Positions 21,783 to 29,604 of a stretch of 41,410 nucleotides of DNA are shown here, one piece after another. Source of the DNA: Nocardioides luteus (GTDB lineage Bacteria > Actinomycetota > Actinomycetes > Propionibacteriales > Nocardioidaceae). Within the stretch, counting starts at the first letter, position 1; each line of letters begins with the position of its first letter. The translations under genes and the position numbers were made by a program. The notes under the pieces were generated by a model that was not told the origin of the DNA, did not search any database, and was given only the letters and a program-made list of their open reading frames with translations. The stretch is from NCBI RefSeq assembly GCF_000960475.2, contig NZ_JZDQ02000050.1:1-41410 (forward strand). Direction: 5' to 3'.

Positions 21783-22952
21783 TCAGCAGTACAGGTTCCC
21801 GCCCGGGTCCACCCCGAGCAGCCCGGTGACCTCGAGGTAGTTGTCGACGCGGCTCTGCACCTGACCGGGGTTGCCGCCGTTGCACTCGAGGGATCCGTTG
21901 ATCGACCGGATGGTCTCACCGAAGCCGGCGCCGTTGACCATGGCCGCGTGCGCGGTCATGGTGCCCGGGCCGTTCTGGGTGTTCCAGTACCAGAGCCCCG
22001 TCTTCCAGGCGACGGCCGGATCGGTGGCGACCAGGTTGGGGTTGTTCAGCAGGTCGATCCCGAGCGCGTCCCCGGCGGCCTTGTAGTTGAAGTTCCAGCT
22101 CAGCTGGACCGGGCCGCGACCGTAGTACTGGTCGTTGCCGGCGGGGCAGCCGTAGGACTGGTTGGGGTCGCAGTAGTGCGGGTAGTTGGCCTGGTTCTGC
22201 TCGACGACGTAGAGCAGGTCACCGGTCTCGTGGGCGACGTTGGCGATGAACGCCGCGGCCTCGCGCTGCTGGGTCGCCTCGTCCCCAGCATTGGTGAATT
22301 CCGGATAGGCGCTGAGCGCCTCGACGAGCCCTGCGTACGTGTAGAAGGGGTTGCGGTTCGGGAAGAGCTGGTCGAACTGGGCCTCGCTGACCGGGAACTC
22401 TCCGGCCGTCGGGGCAGGCGACTCCGGGTCGCCGGCGGTGCCGCCGATGTTCACGTCGATGCAGGCGTAGAAGGCGTTCGCGGTGTCGGCGACGTTCCAG
22501 ACCGCGAGCACCTTCTGGCGGCCGGTGAAGGAGCCGAAGTCGACCTGGTGCTCGACGGTGGCCGGCGGCTGCGCGCCGCCGTCGTCGAACTCGGCGATCT
22601 TGGTGCCACCGATGAAGTACTGCCAGGTGCTGGTCCGGTGCTGCGCGCTCAGCGACCAGGTGAAGGTCTGGGTCTTGCCGACCGGGGTGGCCTGCCAGTT
22701 CTTCGAGTCGTCGTCGAGCTCCGCGAACCGGGAGTTGCCGCCGGAGCAGCTGGTCAGGCCCTTGGGACCCTCGACGCTCTGCGGTTCGTACTTGATGTCC
22801 CCGCAATCGACGGTGCCGGCAGCACACTGGGCCTGCCTGCTCGGGGGGTTCGAGATGTAGCCGTGCGCACTTGCGGGGCTCGTCGGCAGCATGGCCAGGA
22901 CGGGCGCCAGCAAGATCCCGCCGAGAACGGCGATCTTCGTGGTAGTACGCAT
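21783..22952 (-). CDS. AA10 LPMO-GH19 chitinase fusion, secreted
   Basis: 389 residues. A signal peptide ends ASA just before His30, making His30 the mature N-terminus (HGYISNPPSRQ), which with His105 (SAQHRTSTWQYF) forms the copper histidine brace of AA10 lytic polysaccharide monooxygenases. The AA10 part runs to about 170 (NAFYACIDVNI), a short Pro-rich linker follows, and residues ~189-389 are a complete GH19 chitinase of the Streptomyces ChiC type: Glu242 (AHETGD) and Glu251 (VVEQNQ) as acid and base, then YYGRGPVQLSWNFNY and GFGETIRSINGSLECNGGNP. No separate carbohydrate-binding module. Oxidative cleavage by one half would open crystalline chitin for the other. AGGAG precedes the ATG. 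Confidence 0.93.
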   Translation of the reverse strand: MRTTTKIAVLGGILLAPVLAMLPTSPASAHGYISNPPSRQAQCAAGTVDCGDIKYEPQSVEGPKGLTSCSGGNSRFAELDDDSKNWQATPVGKTQTFTWSLSAQHRTSTWQYFIGGTKIAEFDDGGAQPPATVEHQVDFGSFTGRQKVLAVWNVADTANAFYACIDVNIGGTAGDPESPAPTAGEFPVSEAQFDQLFPNRNPFYTYAGLVEALSAYPEFTNAGDEATQQREAAAFIANVAHETGDLLYVVEQNQANYPHYCDPNQSYGCPAGNDQYYGRGPVQLSWNFNYKAAGDALGIDLLNNPNLVATDPAVAWKTGLWYWNTQNGPGTMTAHAAMVNGAGFGETIRSINGSLECNGGNPGQVQSRVDNYLEVTGLLGVDPGGNLYC

Positions 22953-22999
22953 TCCAAGCTCCTAGAGGGGGTTGAGATGGATGGCGATCGAAGCCCCTA

Positions 23000-23031
23000 C
23001 TGTAAGGTTCCTTTACAGATACCGTCTAGAC
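23000..23031. promoter_or_regulatory. Operator candidates between chitinase and ROK genes
   Basis: CTGTAAGGTTCCTTTACAG (23000-23018) has 6-bp arms and looks like a ROK or similar operator. GTCTAGAC (23024-23031) is the core of the DasR site known from Streptomyces chitin control, but its flanks match poorly. Both lie within 80 bp of the chitinase start. Confidence 0.4.
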
Positions 23032-23118
23032 CCAGCGTGGACAGACCTCGGCCGGAGCCCCGGAATTGTTAGGTTGGTTTTCCGTACGCCACCCTCACCC
23101 TCGAAAGGAGCGCCGCCG

Positions 23119-24279
23119 ATGTCGAGAGCACCCAAGACACACCTGATCCGCGACACCAACGACCGCGCGGCGCTCGACCTGATGCTCTCGAACGGGCCGA
23201 TCACGAAGACCCGGCTCGGCGAGCTCGTCGGCCTCTCGAAGGTGACCGCCGGACAGCTGCTGACCCGCCTCGGGGACCGCGGCCTCGTCGAGGTCGTGGG
23301 CGCCCAGCAGGGCGGCCGCGGCCCCAACGCCGCGCTCTACGGAGTGGTCCCCTCGGCCGGCTACGTCGCCGCCCTCCACATCGGCCCCGACCAGATCACC
23401 GCGTCGGTCGCCGACATCACCGGCACCGAGCTGGCCACCGGCGAGCTCGACCCCCACGAGGCCTCCGACCCGGTCGAGGCGGTGCGGGCCACCGTCGCCC
23501 ACGCCACCCGGAGCGCGGGCATCACCATGGAGCAGCTCCGCTGCCTCTCGATCGGTACGCCGGGCATGATCGACCCGCGCACCGGCGACATCCGCTTCGC
23601 CAACGACCTGCCGGACTGGCGCGCGGGCGTCCTGGAGGACCTCCGCCGAAGCTTCCAGCGGCCGATACTGATCGAGAACGACGTCAACCTGGCCGGGCTC
23701 GCCGAGCAGTCCGCCGGCGCGTCCCACGGCGTCAAGGACTCGGTGCTCGCCTGGATCGACCGCGGTCTGGGCCTCGCGGTGATCGTCGACGGCCGGCTCC
23801 ACCGCGGCGCCGGCGGCGGTGCCGGCGAGATCGGCTATCTCGCGGTCCCCGGCGCCTCCACGCCGCACGGCACCGACAGCCCTCAGCACGCGGCCTTCCA
23901 GTCCCTGGTCAGCGTCGAGGCGATGGACACCCTCGCCCGGGCGTTCGGGCTCAGCGGGAGCGGCGTGGACTGCGTACGCGCCGCCGTCGAGGGCGACGCC
24001 GATGCCGAGCCCTTCCTGGAGGAGCTGGCCCGGCGGCTCGCCCTCGGCCTGGCGGGCATCTGCGTGGTGCTCGACCCGGAGCTGTGCGTGCTCGCGGGCG
24101 AGGTCGGCCGCGCCGGCGGCGAGGTCCTGGCCGCCCGCGTACAGAAGGCGATCGCCTCGCTCGGCCCGAACGTCCCGACGGTCGTCCCGACCGCGATCTC
24201 CGGCGACCCGGTGCTCCGCGGCGCCCTCCAGATGGGCCTCGACACGGCCCGCGACGAGGTCTTCGCGCACCAGGGCTGA
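23119..24279 (+). CDS. ROK-family transcription regulator
   Basis: 386 residues from the ATG at 23119, which has AAAGGAG 8 nt upstream; the longer frame runs through the divergent promoter region. The N-terminal winged helix (about 14-75) holds ITKTRLGELVGLSKVTAGQLL, a MarR-like DNA-binding unit. The rest is the ROK actin-like domain: LSIGTPGMIDPRTG, IENDVNLAGLAE, and the GGGAGEIGYLAVPG loop. The ROK zinc signature CxCGxxGCxE is not seen, so it is regulator rather than an efficient sugar kinase. Divergent from the chitinase gene, it probably responds to chitin-derived sugar. Confidence 0.88.
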   Translation: MSRAPKTHLIRDTNDRAALDLMLSNGPITKTRLGELVGLSKVTAGQLLTRLGDRGLVEVVGAQQGGRGPNAALYGVVPSAGYVAALHIGPDQITASVADITGTELATGELDPHEASDPVEAVRATVAHATRSAGITMEQLRCLSIGTPGMIDPRTGDIRFANDLPDWRAGVLEDLRRSFQRPILIENDVNLAGLAEQSAGASHGVKDSVLAWIDRGLGLAVIVDGRLHRGAGGGAGEIGYLAVPGASTPHGTDSPQHAAFQSLVSVEAMDTLARAFGLSGSGVDCVRAAVEGDADAEPFLEELARRLALGLAGICVVLDPELCVLAGEVGRAGGEVLAARVQKAIASLGPNVPTVVPTAISGDPVLRGALQMGLDTARDEVFAHQG

Positions 24280-24296
24280 CCCCGACGAGGATGCGT

Positions 24297-24316
24297 GGGC
24301 GTTCAGGGGAACGCCC
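24297..24316 (+). terminator. Small hairpin after the ROK gene
   Basis: GGGCGTT pairs with AACGCCC across a 6-nt loop, 17 bp after the ROK stop. A modest terminator. Confidence 0.5.
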
Positions 24317-24340
24317 GATGCGATACGTACCGCGCCTACA

Positions 24341-24346
24341 TATCGT
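24341..24346 (+). promoter_or_regulatory. -10 box of the membrane protein/oxidase operon
   Basis: TATCGT ends 6 nt before the GTG at 24353. This implies a leaderless mRNA. No strong -35. Confidence 0.45.
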
Positions 24347-24352
24347 CGAGGT

Positions 24353-24763
24353 GTGACCACCGAGATACGCGAGCGCCGACCACGCCTGAGCCTCCTCTGC
24401 TTCCGAGCCGTCGCGGTCGTGACCGCGCTCCTCGCCATCGGGCAGCCGATCTTCATCGGCTCCTACTTCGCCGGCACCTTCGAGGCGCTGGGACTCCACT
24501 CCGCCGGCGCGGCGGCACTGCAGAGCATCGCCCTGCTGCTGCCGATCGCCGCGGGCGCGGTCGTCGCGGTGCGCGGGCGCTGGTGGTTCCTCGTCTGGTC
24601 GCTCGTGCTCTTCCTCCTCATCCACGTCCAGGCGATCCTCGGCTACACCCGCGTCCTCCAGGTGCACGTCCCGCTCGGTGTCCTCACCGTCGGCGTGGCG
24701 GTGGCCGTCGCCATCGCTTCCCTGCGCCGCGGCGCCGGCAGCCCGCGGGAGGTCCGGGCATGA
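24353..24763 (+). CDS. Small four-helix membrane protein
   Basis: 136 residues from a GTG with a -10-like TATCGT 6 nt upstream. Four hydrophobic helices are visible (about 15-36, 50-72, 76-96, 103-122), with a charged N-terminus and a short Arg-rich tail. I recognise no family signature. Its stop overlaps the ATG of the multicopper oxidase gene (ATGA), so the two are made together and the protein probably supports that enzyme in the membrane, perhaps as a quinone- or copper-linked partner. Similar small proteins precede copper oxidases in other actinobacteria, but I cannot give a function. Confidence 0.7.
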   Translation: MTTEIRERRPRLSLLCFRAVAVVTALLAIGQPIFIGSYFAGTFEALGLHSAGAAALQSIALLLPIAAGAVVAVRGRWWFLVWSLVLFLLIHVQAILGYTRVLQVHVPLGVLTVGVAVAVAIASLRRGAGSPREVRA

Positions 24764-26334
24764 GGCTCAGCCGACGCGTCCTCCTCGGCGCCGGCCTGGC
24801 CGCGCCGGTCGCCGGATCGCTGGCCGCGTGCGGCCAGGCCCCCGGACAGACCGGACGGGTCCTGCACAGCGCGGCACGGCTGCCGGAGGCGTACGCGACG
24901 CCGTTGCCGTTGCCGCCGGTCAGGCGCCCCTCGGGCGGCCTGATCTCGATCGAGCAGCGCAGTGCCTCGGTGGAGATCCTGCCTGGGCTGCGGACCGAGA
25001 TGATGACGTACGACGGGGTCTTTCCGGGGCCGACGCTGGAGACCCGCCGCGGCCAGGCGGTGACCGTACGCCACACCAACTCCCTCACGCTGCCGACCGC
25101 GACGCATCTCCATGGCGGGCACACGCCGGCGGAGAGCGACGGCTGGCCGACGGATCTGCTGGTGCCGCCCGGCTTCGAGGCTCCTGCGCATCACGGTGCT
25201 CATCACGCCGGACACGGGGACGGACCCGGCGGCCACGAGGCGATGGCCGACCCGAAGGCGCAGGTCAGAGCGGGGAGACGGGACTACCGTTATCCGCTCG
25301 AGCAGCCCGCCACGACGCTCTGGTACCACGACCACCGGATGGACTTCACCGCCCCGCAGGTGTGGCGCGGGCTGGCCGGCTTCCACATCGTCCGCGACGA
25401 CGAGGAGGACGCGCTCTCGCTGCCCCGCGGCGACCGGGAGCTGCCGCTGATGATCGCCGACCGGGCCTTCGACGAGGACGGCGCACTGCGCTATCCCGCG
25501 CGCGACCCGGAGCTGCTGGGTGAGCCCGGCGTCGCGGACCGCTACATGGCCGGCGTGCTCGGCGACGTCGTCCTCGTCAACGGCGCGCCGTGGCCCGAGG
25601 CGGAGGTCGAGGCGGCGCAGTATCGGCTGCGGCTGCTCAACGCCTCCAACGCGCGCCGCTACGCGCTCAGTCTGCGGACCTCGGACGGGAAGCCGGTGAA
25701 GCTCCTCCAGATCGGCTCCGACGGCGGCCTGCTCGGCGAACCCGTCGAGCACGACCGGATCACGATGGCCTCGGGCGAGCGGTTCGACGTCGTCGTCGAC
25801 TTCCGGTCACTGGCACCCGGGACGACCATCGAGATGCGCAACGGCCTCGGCACCGGCCGGACCACCCGGGTGATGCGGTTCCGGATCACCCGCCGCGCGA
25901 CCGACGACGTGAAGATCCCCGAGAAACTGGCCGACGTACCCGAACCCGAGAGTCCCCACGGCGCCGTCGTCCGGCGATGGCACTTCCGCCGCGAGGGCGT
26001 CCATGGCCGCCGGGGCTGGGGGATCAACGGCAAGCCCTTCGACCCCGCGGTCCCGCAGGCCCAGGTGCCACTCGGCTCCACCGAGATCTGGGAGTTCTTC
26101 ACCGACGCCCACCACCCGGTCCATGTCCACCTCTCGCCCTTCCAGGTCCTGCGCCGCGGAAACCGCGGCCCGGGCCCGATGGACCTCGGCTGGAAGGACA
26201 CCGTCGACATCCGTCCCTACGAGGCCGTCCGGGTCCGGGTGCGCTTCGAGAGGTACGCCGGCCGGTTCCTGATCCACTGTCACAACCTCGAGCACGAGGA
26301 CATGGCGATGATGGCCGGCTTCGAGACCGTGTGA
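24760..26334 (+). CDS. Multicopper oxidase lipoprotein (CueO/bilirubin-oxidase type)
   Basis: 524 residues with three cupredoxin domains. A Tat-like SRR start and a lipobox (SLAAC, Cys24) imply export in folded form and membrane anchoring. All copper sites are present: HLHGGH (116-121), WYHDH (188-192), HHPVHVH in the third domain, and the C-terminal HCHNLEHEDMAM, with Cys507 for type 1 copper and Met517 as its axial ligand. A His/Gly-rich insert at about 143-161 (HHGAHHAGHGDG) may hold extra copper. It should oxidise phenols or Cu(I) with oxygen. The preceding membrane-protein gene overlaps its start; the convergent DoxX gene ends 8 bp away. Confidence 0.93.
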   Translation: MRLSRRVLLGAGLAAPVAGSLAACGQAPGQTGRVLHSAARLPEAYATPLPLPPVRRPSGGLISIEQRSASVEILPGLRTEMMTYDGVFPGPTLETRRGQAVTVRHTNSLTLPTATHLHGGHTPAESDGWPTDLLVPPGFEAPAHHGAHHAGHGDGPGGHEAMADPKAQVRAGRRDYRYPLEQPATTLWYHDHRMDFTAPQVWRGLAGFHIVRDDEEDALSLPRGDRELPLMIADRAFDEDGALRYPARDPELLGEPGVADRYMAGVLGDVVLVNGAPWPEAEVEAAQYRLRLLNASNARRYALSLRTSDGKPVKLLQIGSDGGLLGEPVEHDRITMASGERFDVVVDFRSLAPGTTIEMRNGLGTGRTTRVMRFRITRRATDDVKIPEKLADVPEPESPHGAVVRRWHFRREGVHGRRGWGINGKPFDPAVPQAQVPLGSTEIWEFFTDAHHPVHVHLSPFQVLRRGNRGPGPMDLGWKDTVDIRPYEAVRVRVRFERYAGRFLIHCHNLEHEDMAMMAGFETV

Positions 26335-26342
26335 CCGTGGAG

Positions 26343-26708
26343 CTACGAGCGGGTGGCGAGGAGCAGCGCGACCAGGGCGACGACGATCAGCACACCGTTG
26401 AGCCACAGATCCTTGCGCTCTCCACGGGAGAGGTGGAAGGCCGTGGCGAGCACCTGCACCAGCGCCAGCCCTCCGGCCGCCCAGATCGCCAGGGCGGGGG
26501 CGATGCCGGTCAGCGGCGGGAGGACGAGACCGAGCGCGCCGGCCATCTCCACCACCCCGATCGCCCGGACTCCCGGCATCGGGATCGCCGTGCCCGCCCA
26601 CGCCATCATCGGAGCCAGCTGCTCCTGGCTCCGAAGAATCTTCATCCCGCCCGAGTAGAGGTAGAACACCGCGAGCAGCCCCGCGACGACCCAGTATGCG
26701 ACCACCAT
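26343..26708 (-). CDS. DoxX-family membrane protein
   Basis: 121 residues, four membrane helices, matching the DoxX family (VFYLYSGGMKILRS at the first loop, then GVVEMAGALGLVLPPL). DoxX-like proteins are linked to quinone or thiol redox processes in the membrane. AAGGAG lies 7 nt before the ATG at 26708. The gene diverges from an HxlR regulator with a perfect GTTAC-N5-GTAAC palindrome in between, so it is almost certainly that regulator's target. The longer frame upstream belongs to the antisense strand of hxlR. Confidence 0.85.
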   Translation of the reverse strand: MVVAYWVVAGLLAVFYLYSGGMKILRSQEQLAPMMAWAGTAIPMPGVRAIGVVEMAGALGLVLPPLTGIAPALAIWAAGGLALVQVLATAFHLSRGERKDLWLNGVLIVVALVALLLATRS

Positions 26709-26720
26709 GCGAACTCCTTG

Positions 26721-26735
26721 GTTACGATTAGTAAC
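26721..26735. promoter_or_regulatory. Candidate HxlR operator
   Basis: GTTACgattaGTAAC, perfect 5-bp arms, 13 bp before the doxX ATG and 85 bp before the HxlR ATG. Comparable to reported HxlR/YodB-type sites. Confidence 0.6.
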
Positions 26736-26819
26736 TGACCGATCGAGAACCCAGCATGGACCGGTTCCGAGAGGCGTACAAAAGGCACATCGGTGTGCCT
26801 GTGACGGCAGGAGCGACGC

Positions 26820-27197
26820 ATGTCGGACTACGAGAAGGTCTGCCTGATCAGGGGCGACGGCGGGAGCGCGATCCGAGGCATCCTCGACCGCATCGGCGAC
26901 AAGTGGAGTCTGCTGGTGATCGCCACGCTGGACGGCGGTCGGATGCGGTTCGGCGATCTGAAGCAGCACGTCCCGGGCATCTCCCAGCGCATGCTCACGC
27001 TGACCTTGCGCCATCTGGAGCGCGACGGGCTGGTGAGCCGTACGAGCTATCCCGAGGTGCCGCCACGGGTGGAATACGAGCTGACCGGCATGGGCAGGAC
27101 GCTCGTCGGCCCGGCGGTCTCCTTGGCCGAGTGGGCGATCCGGCACAACCCGATCATCGACGAGAAGCGACGCGCCTACGACGCCCGCCAGAGCTGA
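26820..27197 (+). CDS. HxlR-family redox-type regulator
   Basis: 125 residues, winged helix of the HxlR/MarR-like class: ILDRIGDKWSLLVIATL, MRFGDLKQHVPGISQRMLTLTLRHLERDGLV and the wing SRTSYPEVPPRVEYELT. A Cys at residue 8 sits where YodB/HypR-type members sense quinones or aldehydes. AGGAG lies before the ATG. It diverges from doxX and probably represses it. Its stop codon abuts the stop of the convergent antiporter gene with no spare base. Confidence 0.9.
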   Translation: MSDYEKVCLIRGDGGSAIRGILDRIGDKWSLLVIATLDGGRMRFGDLKQHVPGISQRMLTLTLRHLERDGLVSRTSYPEVPPRVEYELTGMGRTLVGPAVSLAEWAIRHNPIIDEKRRAYDARQS

Positions 27198-28901
27198 CTA
27201 CACCTCGAGCCGCTTCTCCATGTCGTCGAGGATCGACTCGACCCTGGCGTAGGTGTGGGAGCTGTAGGCCCCGATGCTGCGCTCGGCGGCGAGTGCCTCG
27301 CGCATCGCATCGAGGTAGCGCTTCTGCAGGATCATCGTCTGCTCCAGCGCCGCGGGCCGGAGTCTCGGTGCCTCCTGCACACCCGCGAGCACCCGCGGGA
27401 GGATGCGGTCCTTGAGCTTGGTCACCAGCTTCGGGTCGATCGGCTCGCCGTCGATCGTCTGCGACTCCAGTGGCCCGAGGGTGTCGACGGCCGACTCACC
27501 GACCTGCTGCAGCAGCGAGCGGAACGCGTCGTGCCGGTCCTTGGCGCTCTCCGGGGAGAACCGCAGCCGGCGGATCAGAGCCGGGAGGGTGAGGCCGAAG
27601 AGTACGAGGGTGATGAGTGCGACCAGGAAGGCGGCGAGCACGACGGTCGACCGGTGGGAGGTGCCGGCCGGGATGGTCTGGGCCGCGGCGACCGTGACGA
27701 CGCCGCGCATCCCGGCCCAGCCGATCGTCAGGAAGCCGCGCTTGGTGATCGGCTCGCGCTCCTCGAAGTCGATGTCGGCCCGGCCTCGCGCCAGCCGTCG
27801 CCGGGCCGCGGTGATCCGGGCGTCCTCCCGGTCGTCGGCAGGGGTCAGCGAGTCGAGCTTCTCCTCGAACTGGTCCAGGCGGGTGCGTACCTCTTCCTGG
27901 GTCTCCTCGCGGTCACGGAGGGCAGGCCCGGCCAGGCCGGCGAACCGGAGCACAACCAGCAGGCCGACGACGGTCAGGACGAGGCCGGCCATCTGGCCCG
28001 GCGTGGTCTCGCCCTGGGCGGCATCGACGAAGTCGGGCAGCTGGTAGCCCATCGCCAGGAAGACGCCGCTCTCCAGGATGAAGTTGAACGTGGTCCAGGT
28101 GGTGGCCTGGGTCTGTCGGTCGCGGGCGCTGAACCGGCGGCTGCCGAGACCACCGGTCACCAGCCCCGCGACGACCACGGCGAGCACGCCGGACGCGTCC
28201 AGCTCTTCGGCCGGGAAGTAGGCGATGAAGGGCACCGCGAACGAGATGGTCGTGTTGAGCACCGGATCGTCCAGCCGCTGGCGGAGCACGACCGTGCCCC
28301 AGCCGACGAGGCCACCGATCACGAGCGCGCCCAGCACCGCCCACCCGAACTCCAGGACCGTACGTCCCAGCGAGAACGAGCTGGCCGCAGCGATCCCCGC
28401 GACGGCCGTCCGGAGGACCACGAGGGCGGACGCGTCGTTGACCAGGCTCTCCCCCTCCAGCACCGTCATCACCCGCGGCGGCAGCCCGACCCGGCGCCCG
28501 ATCGCCGTCGCCGCCACCGCGTCGGTGGGGCTGACGACCGCGCCGAGCGCGACCGCGAGCGGGAACGAGATCTCCGGGAACAGCCAGTGCACGACCGCGC
28601 CGATCACCAGCGCCGAGACGATCACCATCACGACCGAGAGCCAGCTGATCAGCCGGAAGTTCCGCCGGAAGTCGATCACCGGCAGGTTGACCGCGGAGGA
28701 GTAGAGCAACGGCGGCAGTACGCCGGCCAGGATCAGCTCCGGATCGAGCTCGATCGCCGGGGCACCGGGCAGATAGCTCGCCCCGATCCCGAGCCCCACG
28801 AGCAGCAGCGGCGCCGCCACCCCCGTACGCCGCGCGAACACCGACGCCGCGATCATGATCACGAGCGCCGCCCCGGCGATCAGCAACACGTGTTCGTCCA
28901 C
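27198..28901 (-). CDS. CPA1-family Na+/H+ antiporter
   Basis: 567 residues from a GTG. About twelve membrane helices in the first ~420, with VSPTDAVAATAI (a conserved cation-site helix) and GESLVNDASALVV, both hallmarks of NhaP/NHE-type CPA1 exchangers; WAGMRGVVTVAAA is the last conserved helix. A charged loop with coiled-coil character (about 330-380) and a soluble, helical tail of ~120 residues (ILQKRYLDAMREALAAE) may regulate it. It exchanges Na+ or another cation for protons across the cytoplasmic membrane. TAGACT lies 8 nt before the GTG without a ribosome site, so a leaderless start is possible. Confidence 0.9.
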   Translation of the reverse strand: MDEHVLLIAGAALVIMIAASVFARRTGVAAPLLLVGLGIGASYLPGAPAIELDPELILAGVLPPLLYSSAVNLPVIDFRRNFRLISWLSVVMVIVSALVIGAVVHWLFPEISFPLAVALGAVVSPTDAVAATAIGRRVGLPPRVMTVLEGESLVNDASALVVLRTAVAGIAAASSFSLGRTVLEFGWAVLGALVIGGLVGWGTVVLRQRLDDPVLNTTISFAVPFIAYFPAEELDASGVLAVVVAGLVTGGLGSRRFSARDRQTQATTWTTFNFILESGVFLAMGYQLPDFVDAAQGETTPGQMAGLVLTVVGLLVVLRFAGLAGPALRDREETQEEVRTRLDQFEEKLDSLTPADDREDARITAARRRLARGRADIDFEEREPITKRGFLTIGWAGMRGVVTVAAAQTIPAGTSHRSTVVLAAFLVALITLVLFGLTLPALIRRLRFSPESAKDRHDAFRSLLQQVGESAVDTLGPLESQTIDGEPIDPKLVTKLKDRILPRVLAGVQEAPRLRPAALEQTMILQKRYLDAMREALAAERSIGAYSSHTYARVESILDDMEKRLEV

Positions 28902-28909
28902 GTTTCGGG

Positions 28910-28915
28910 AGTCTA
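28910..28915 (-). promoter_or_regulatory. -10-like box of the antiporter gene
   Basis: TAGACT on the minus strand, 8 nt before the GTG. Weaker support than the 6-nt examples. Confidence 0.35.
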
Positions 28916-28954
28916 GGTTCGCAAGCGATGATTCAGCCGTAGGAAACGTGGCCT

Positions 28955-29536
28955 ATGCACATAGCGCTACTCCAGAGCCGGAGGCCTAGATTGTTCATCG
29001 AGCCCTTCTTCCGCTCGCTGCCGCTCGCTTTGCCGACCATCATCGGCGCAGGGGTGCTTGCCGTCCTGGGAGCACCATGGTGGGCAAGGTGGTTGCGTGT
29101 GCCGCGCACGACCGCGGTCTTGTTCGTCGCGGTGTGCGGCGCCTACCTGGGCGTGACCGCAACGCCGAACATATCCGGGCTGTGGGGGACTCCGGGCGCG
29201 TCTCGTGGGCTCATGCTCGAAGTCCAGCTGCCGTCACTTGGGAACCTCTTGATGATCAGTTCCGACTCACTCAATGTTCTAGCTGGGGCAAGCCTGGGCG
29301 CGGTATCAGTGCTGATGTGGTGCGCCGGCCGCCGAGGGGTCGCTGTCGCCACCGCGGTGGGGCTGCCTCTACTGGTGGAGCTGATTCAGATGCTCTTTCC
29401 GGCGATGGGACGGATCGGGTTCCTGCTGAGTGATGTCGTCGTGAACTGGATAGGAGCCGCTCTCGGGGCCGGTATCGGCGCCGCTCTCGCGGTAGCGATC
29501 GCGGCGGCAACCTCGGCCAAAGCAGTTCCCGAGTAG
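28955..29536 (+). CDS. VanZ-like membrane protein
   Basis: 193 residues with five hydrophobic segments. The C-terminal half has the VanZ-type pattern: LLVELIQMLFPAMGRIGFLLSDVVVNWIGAALG, where ELIQ, the Arg, the Asp and the Asn-Gly-Ala are the conserved positions. Function in this family is unclear; some members give low-level glycopeptide or lipoglycopeptide tolerance. AGGAAA precedes the ATG at 28955. Base composition looks less GC-rich than the antiporter next to it, and the gene converges with a TetR regulator through a shared hairpin. A later internal start (TTG at 28991) is possible. Confidence 0.7.
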   Translation: MHIALLQSRRPRLFIEPFFRSLPLALPTIIGAGVLAVLGAPWWARWLRVPRTTAVLFVAVCGAYLGVTATPNISGLWGTPGASRGLMLEVQLPSLGNLLMISSDSLNVLAGASLGAVSVLMWCAGRRGVAVATAVGLPLLVELIQMLFPAMGRIGFLLSDVVVNWIGAALGAGIGAALAVAIAAATSAKAVPE

Positions 29537-29559
29537 ATCCAGCCCGGGCAAGCGCAACG

Positions 29560-29601
29560 ACAGCCCCTGAGCCTGTACGTCGAGACAGTCTCAGGGGCTG
29601 T
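29560..29601. terminator. Bidirectional hairpin between vanZ-like and tetR genes
   Basis: ACAGCCCCTGAG and CTCAGGGGCTGT, perfect 12-bp arms with an 18-nt loop, between convergent genes. Confidence 0.75.
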
Positions 29602-29604
29602 TCG

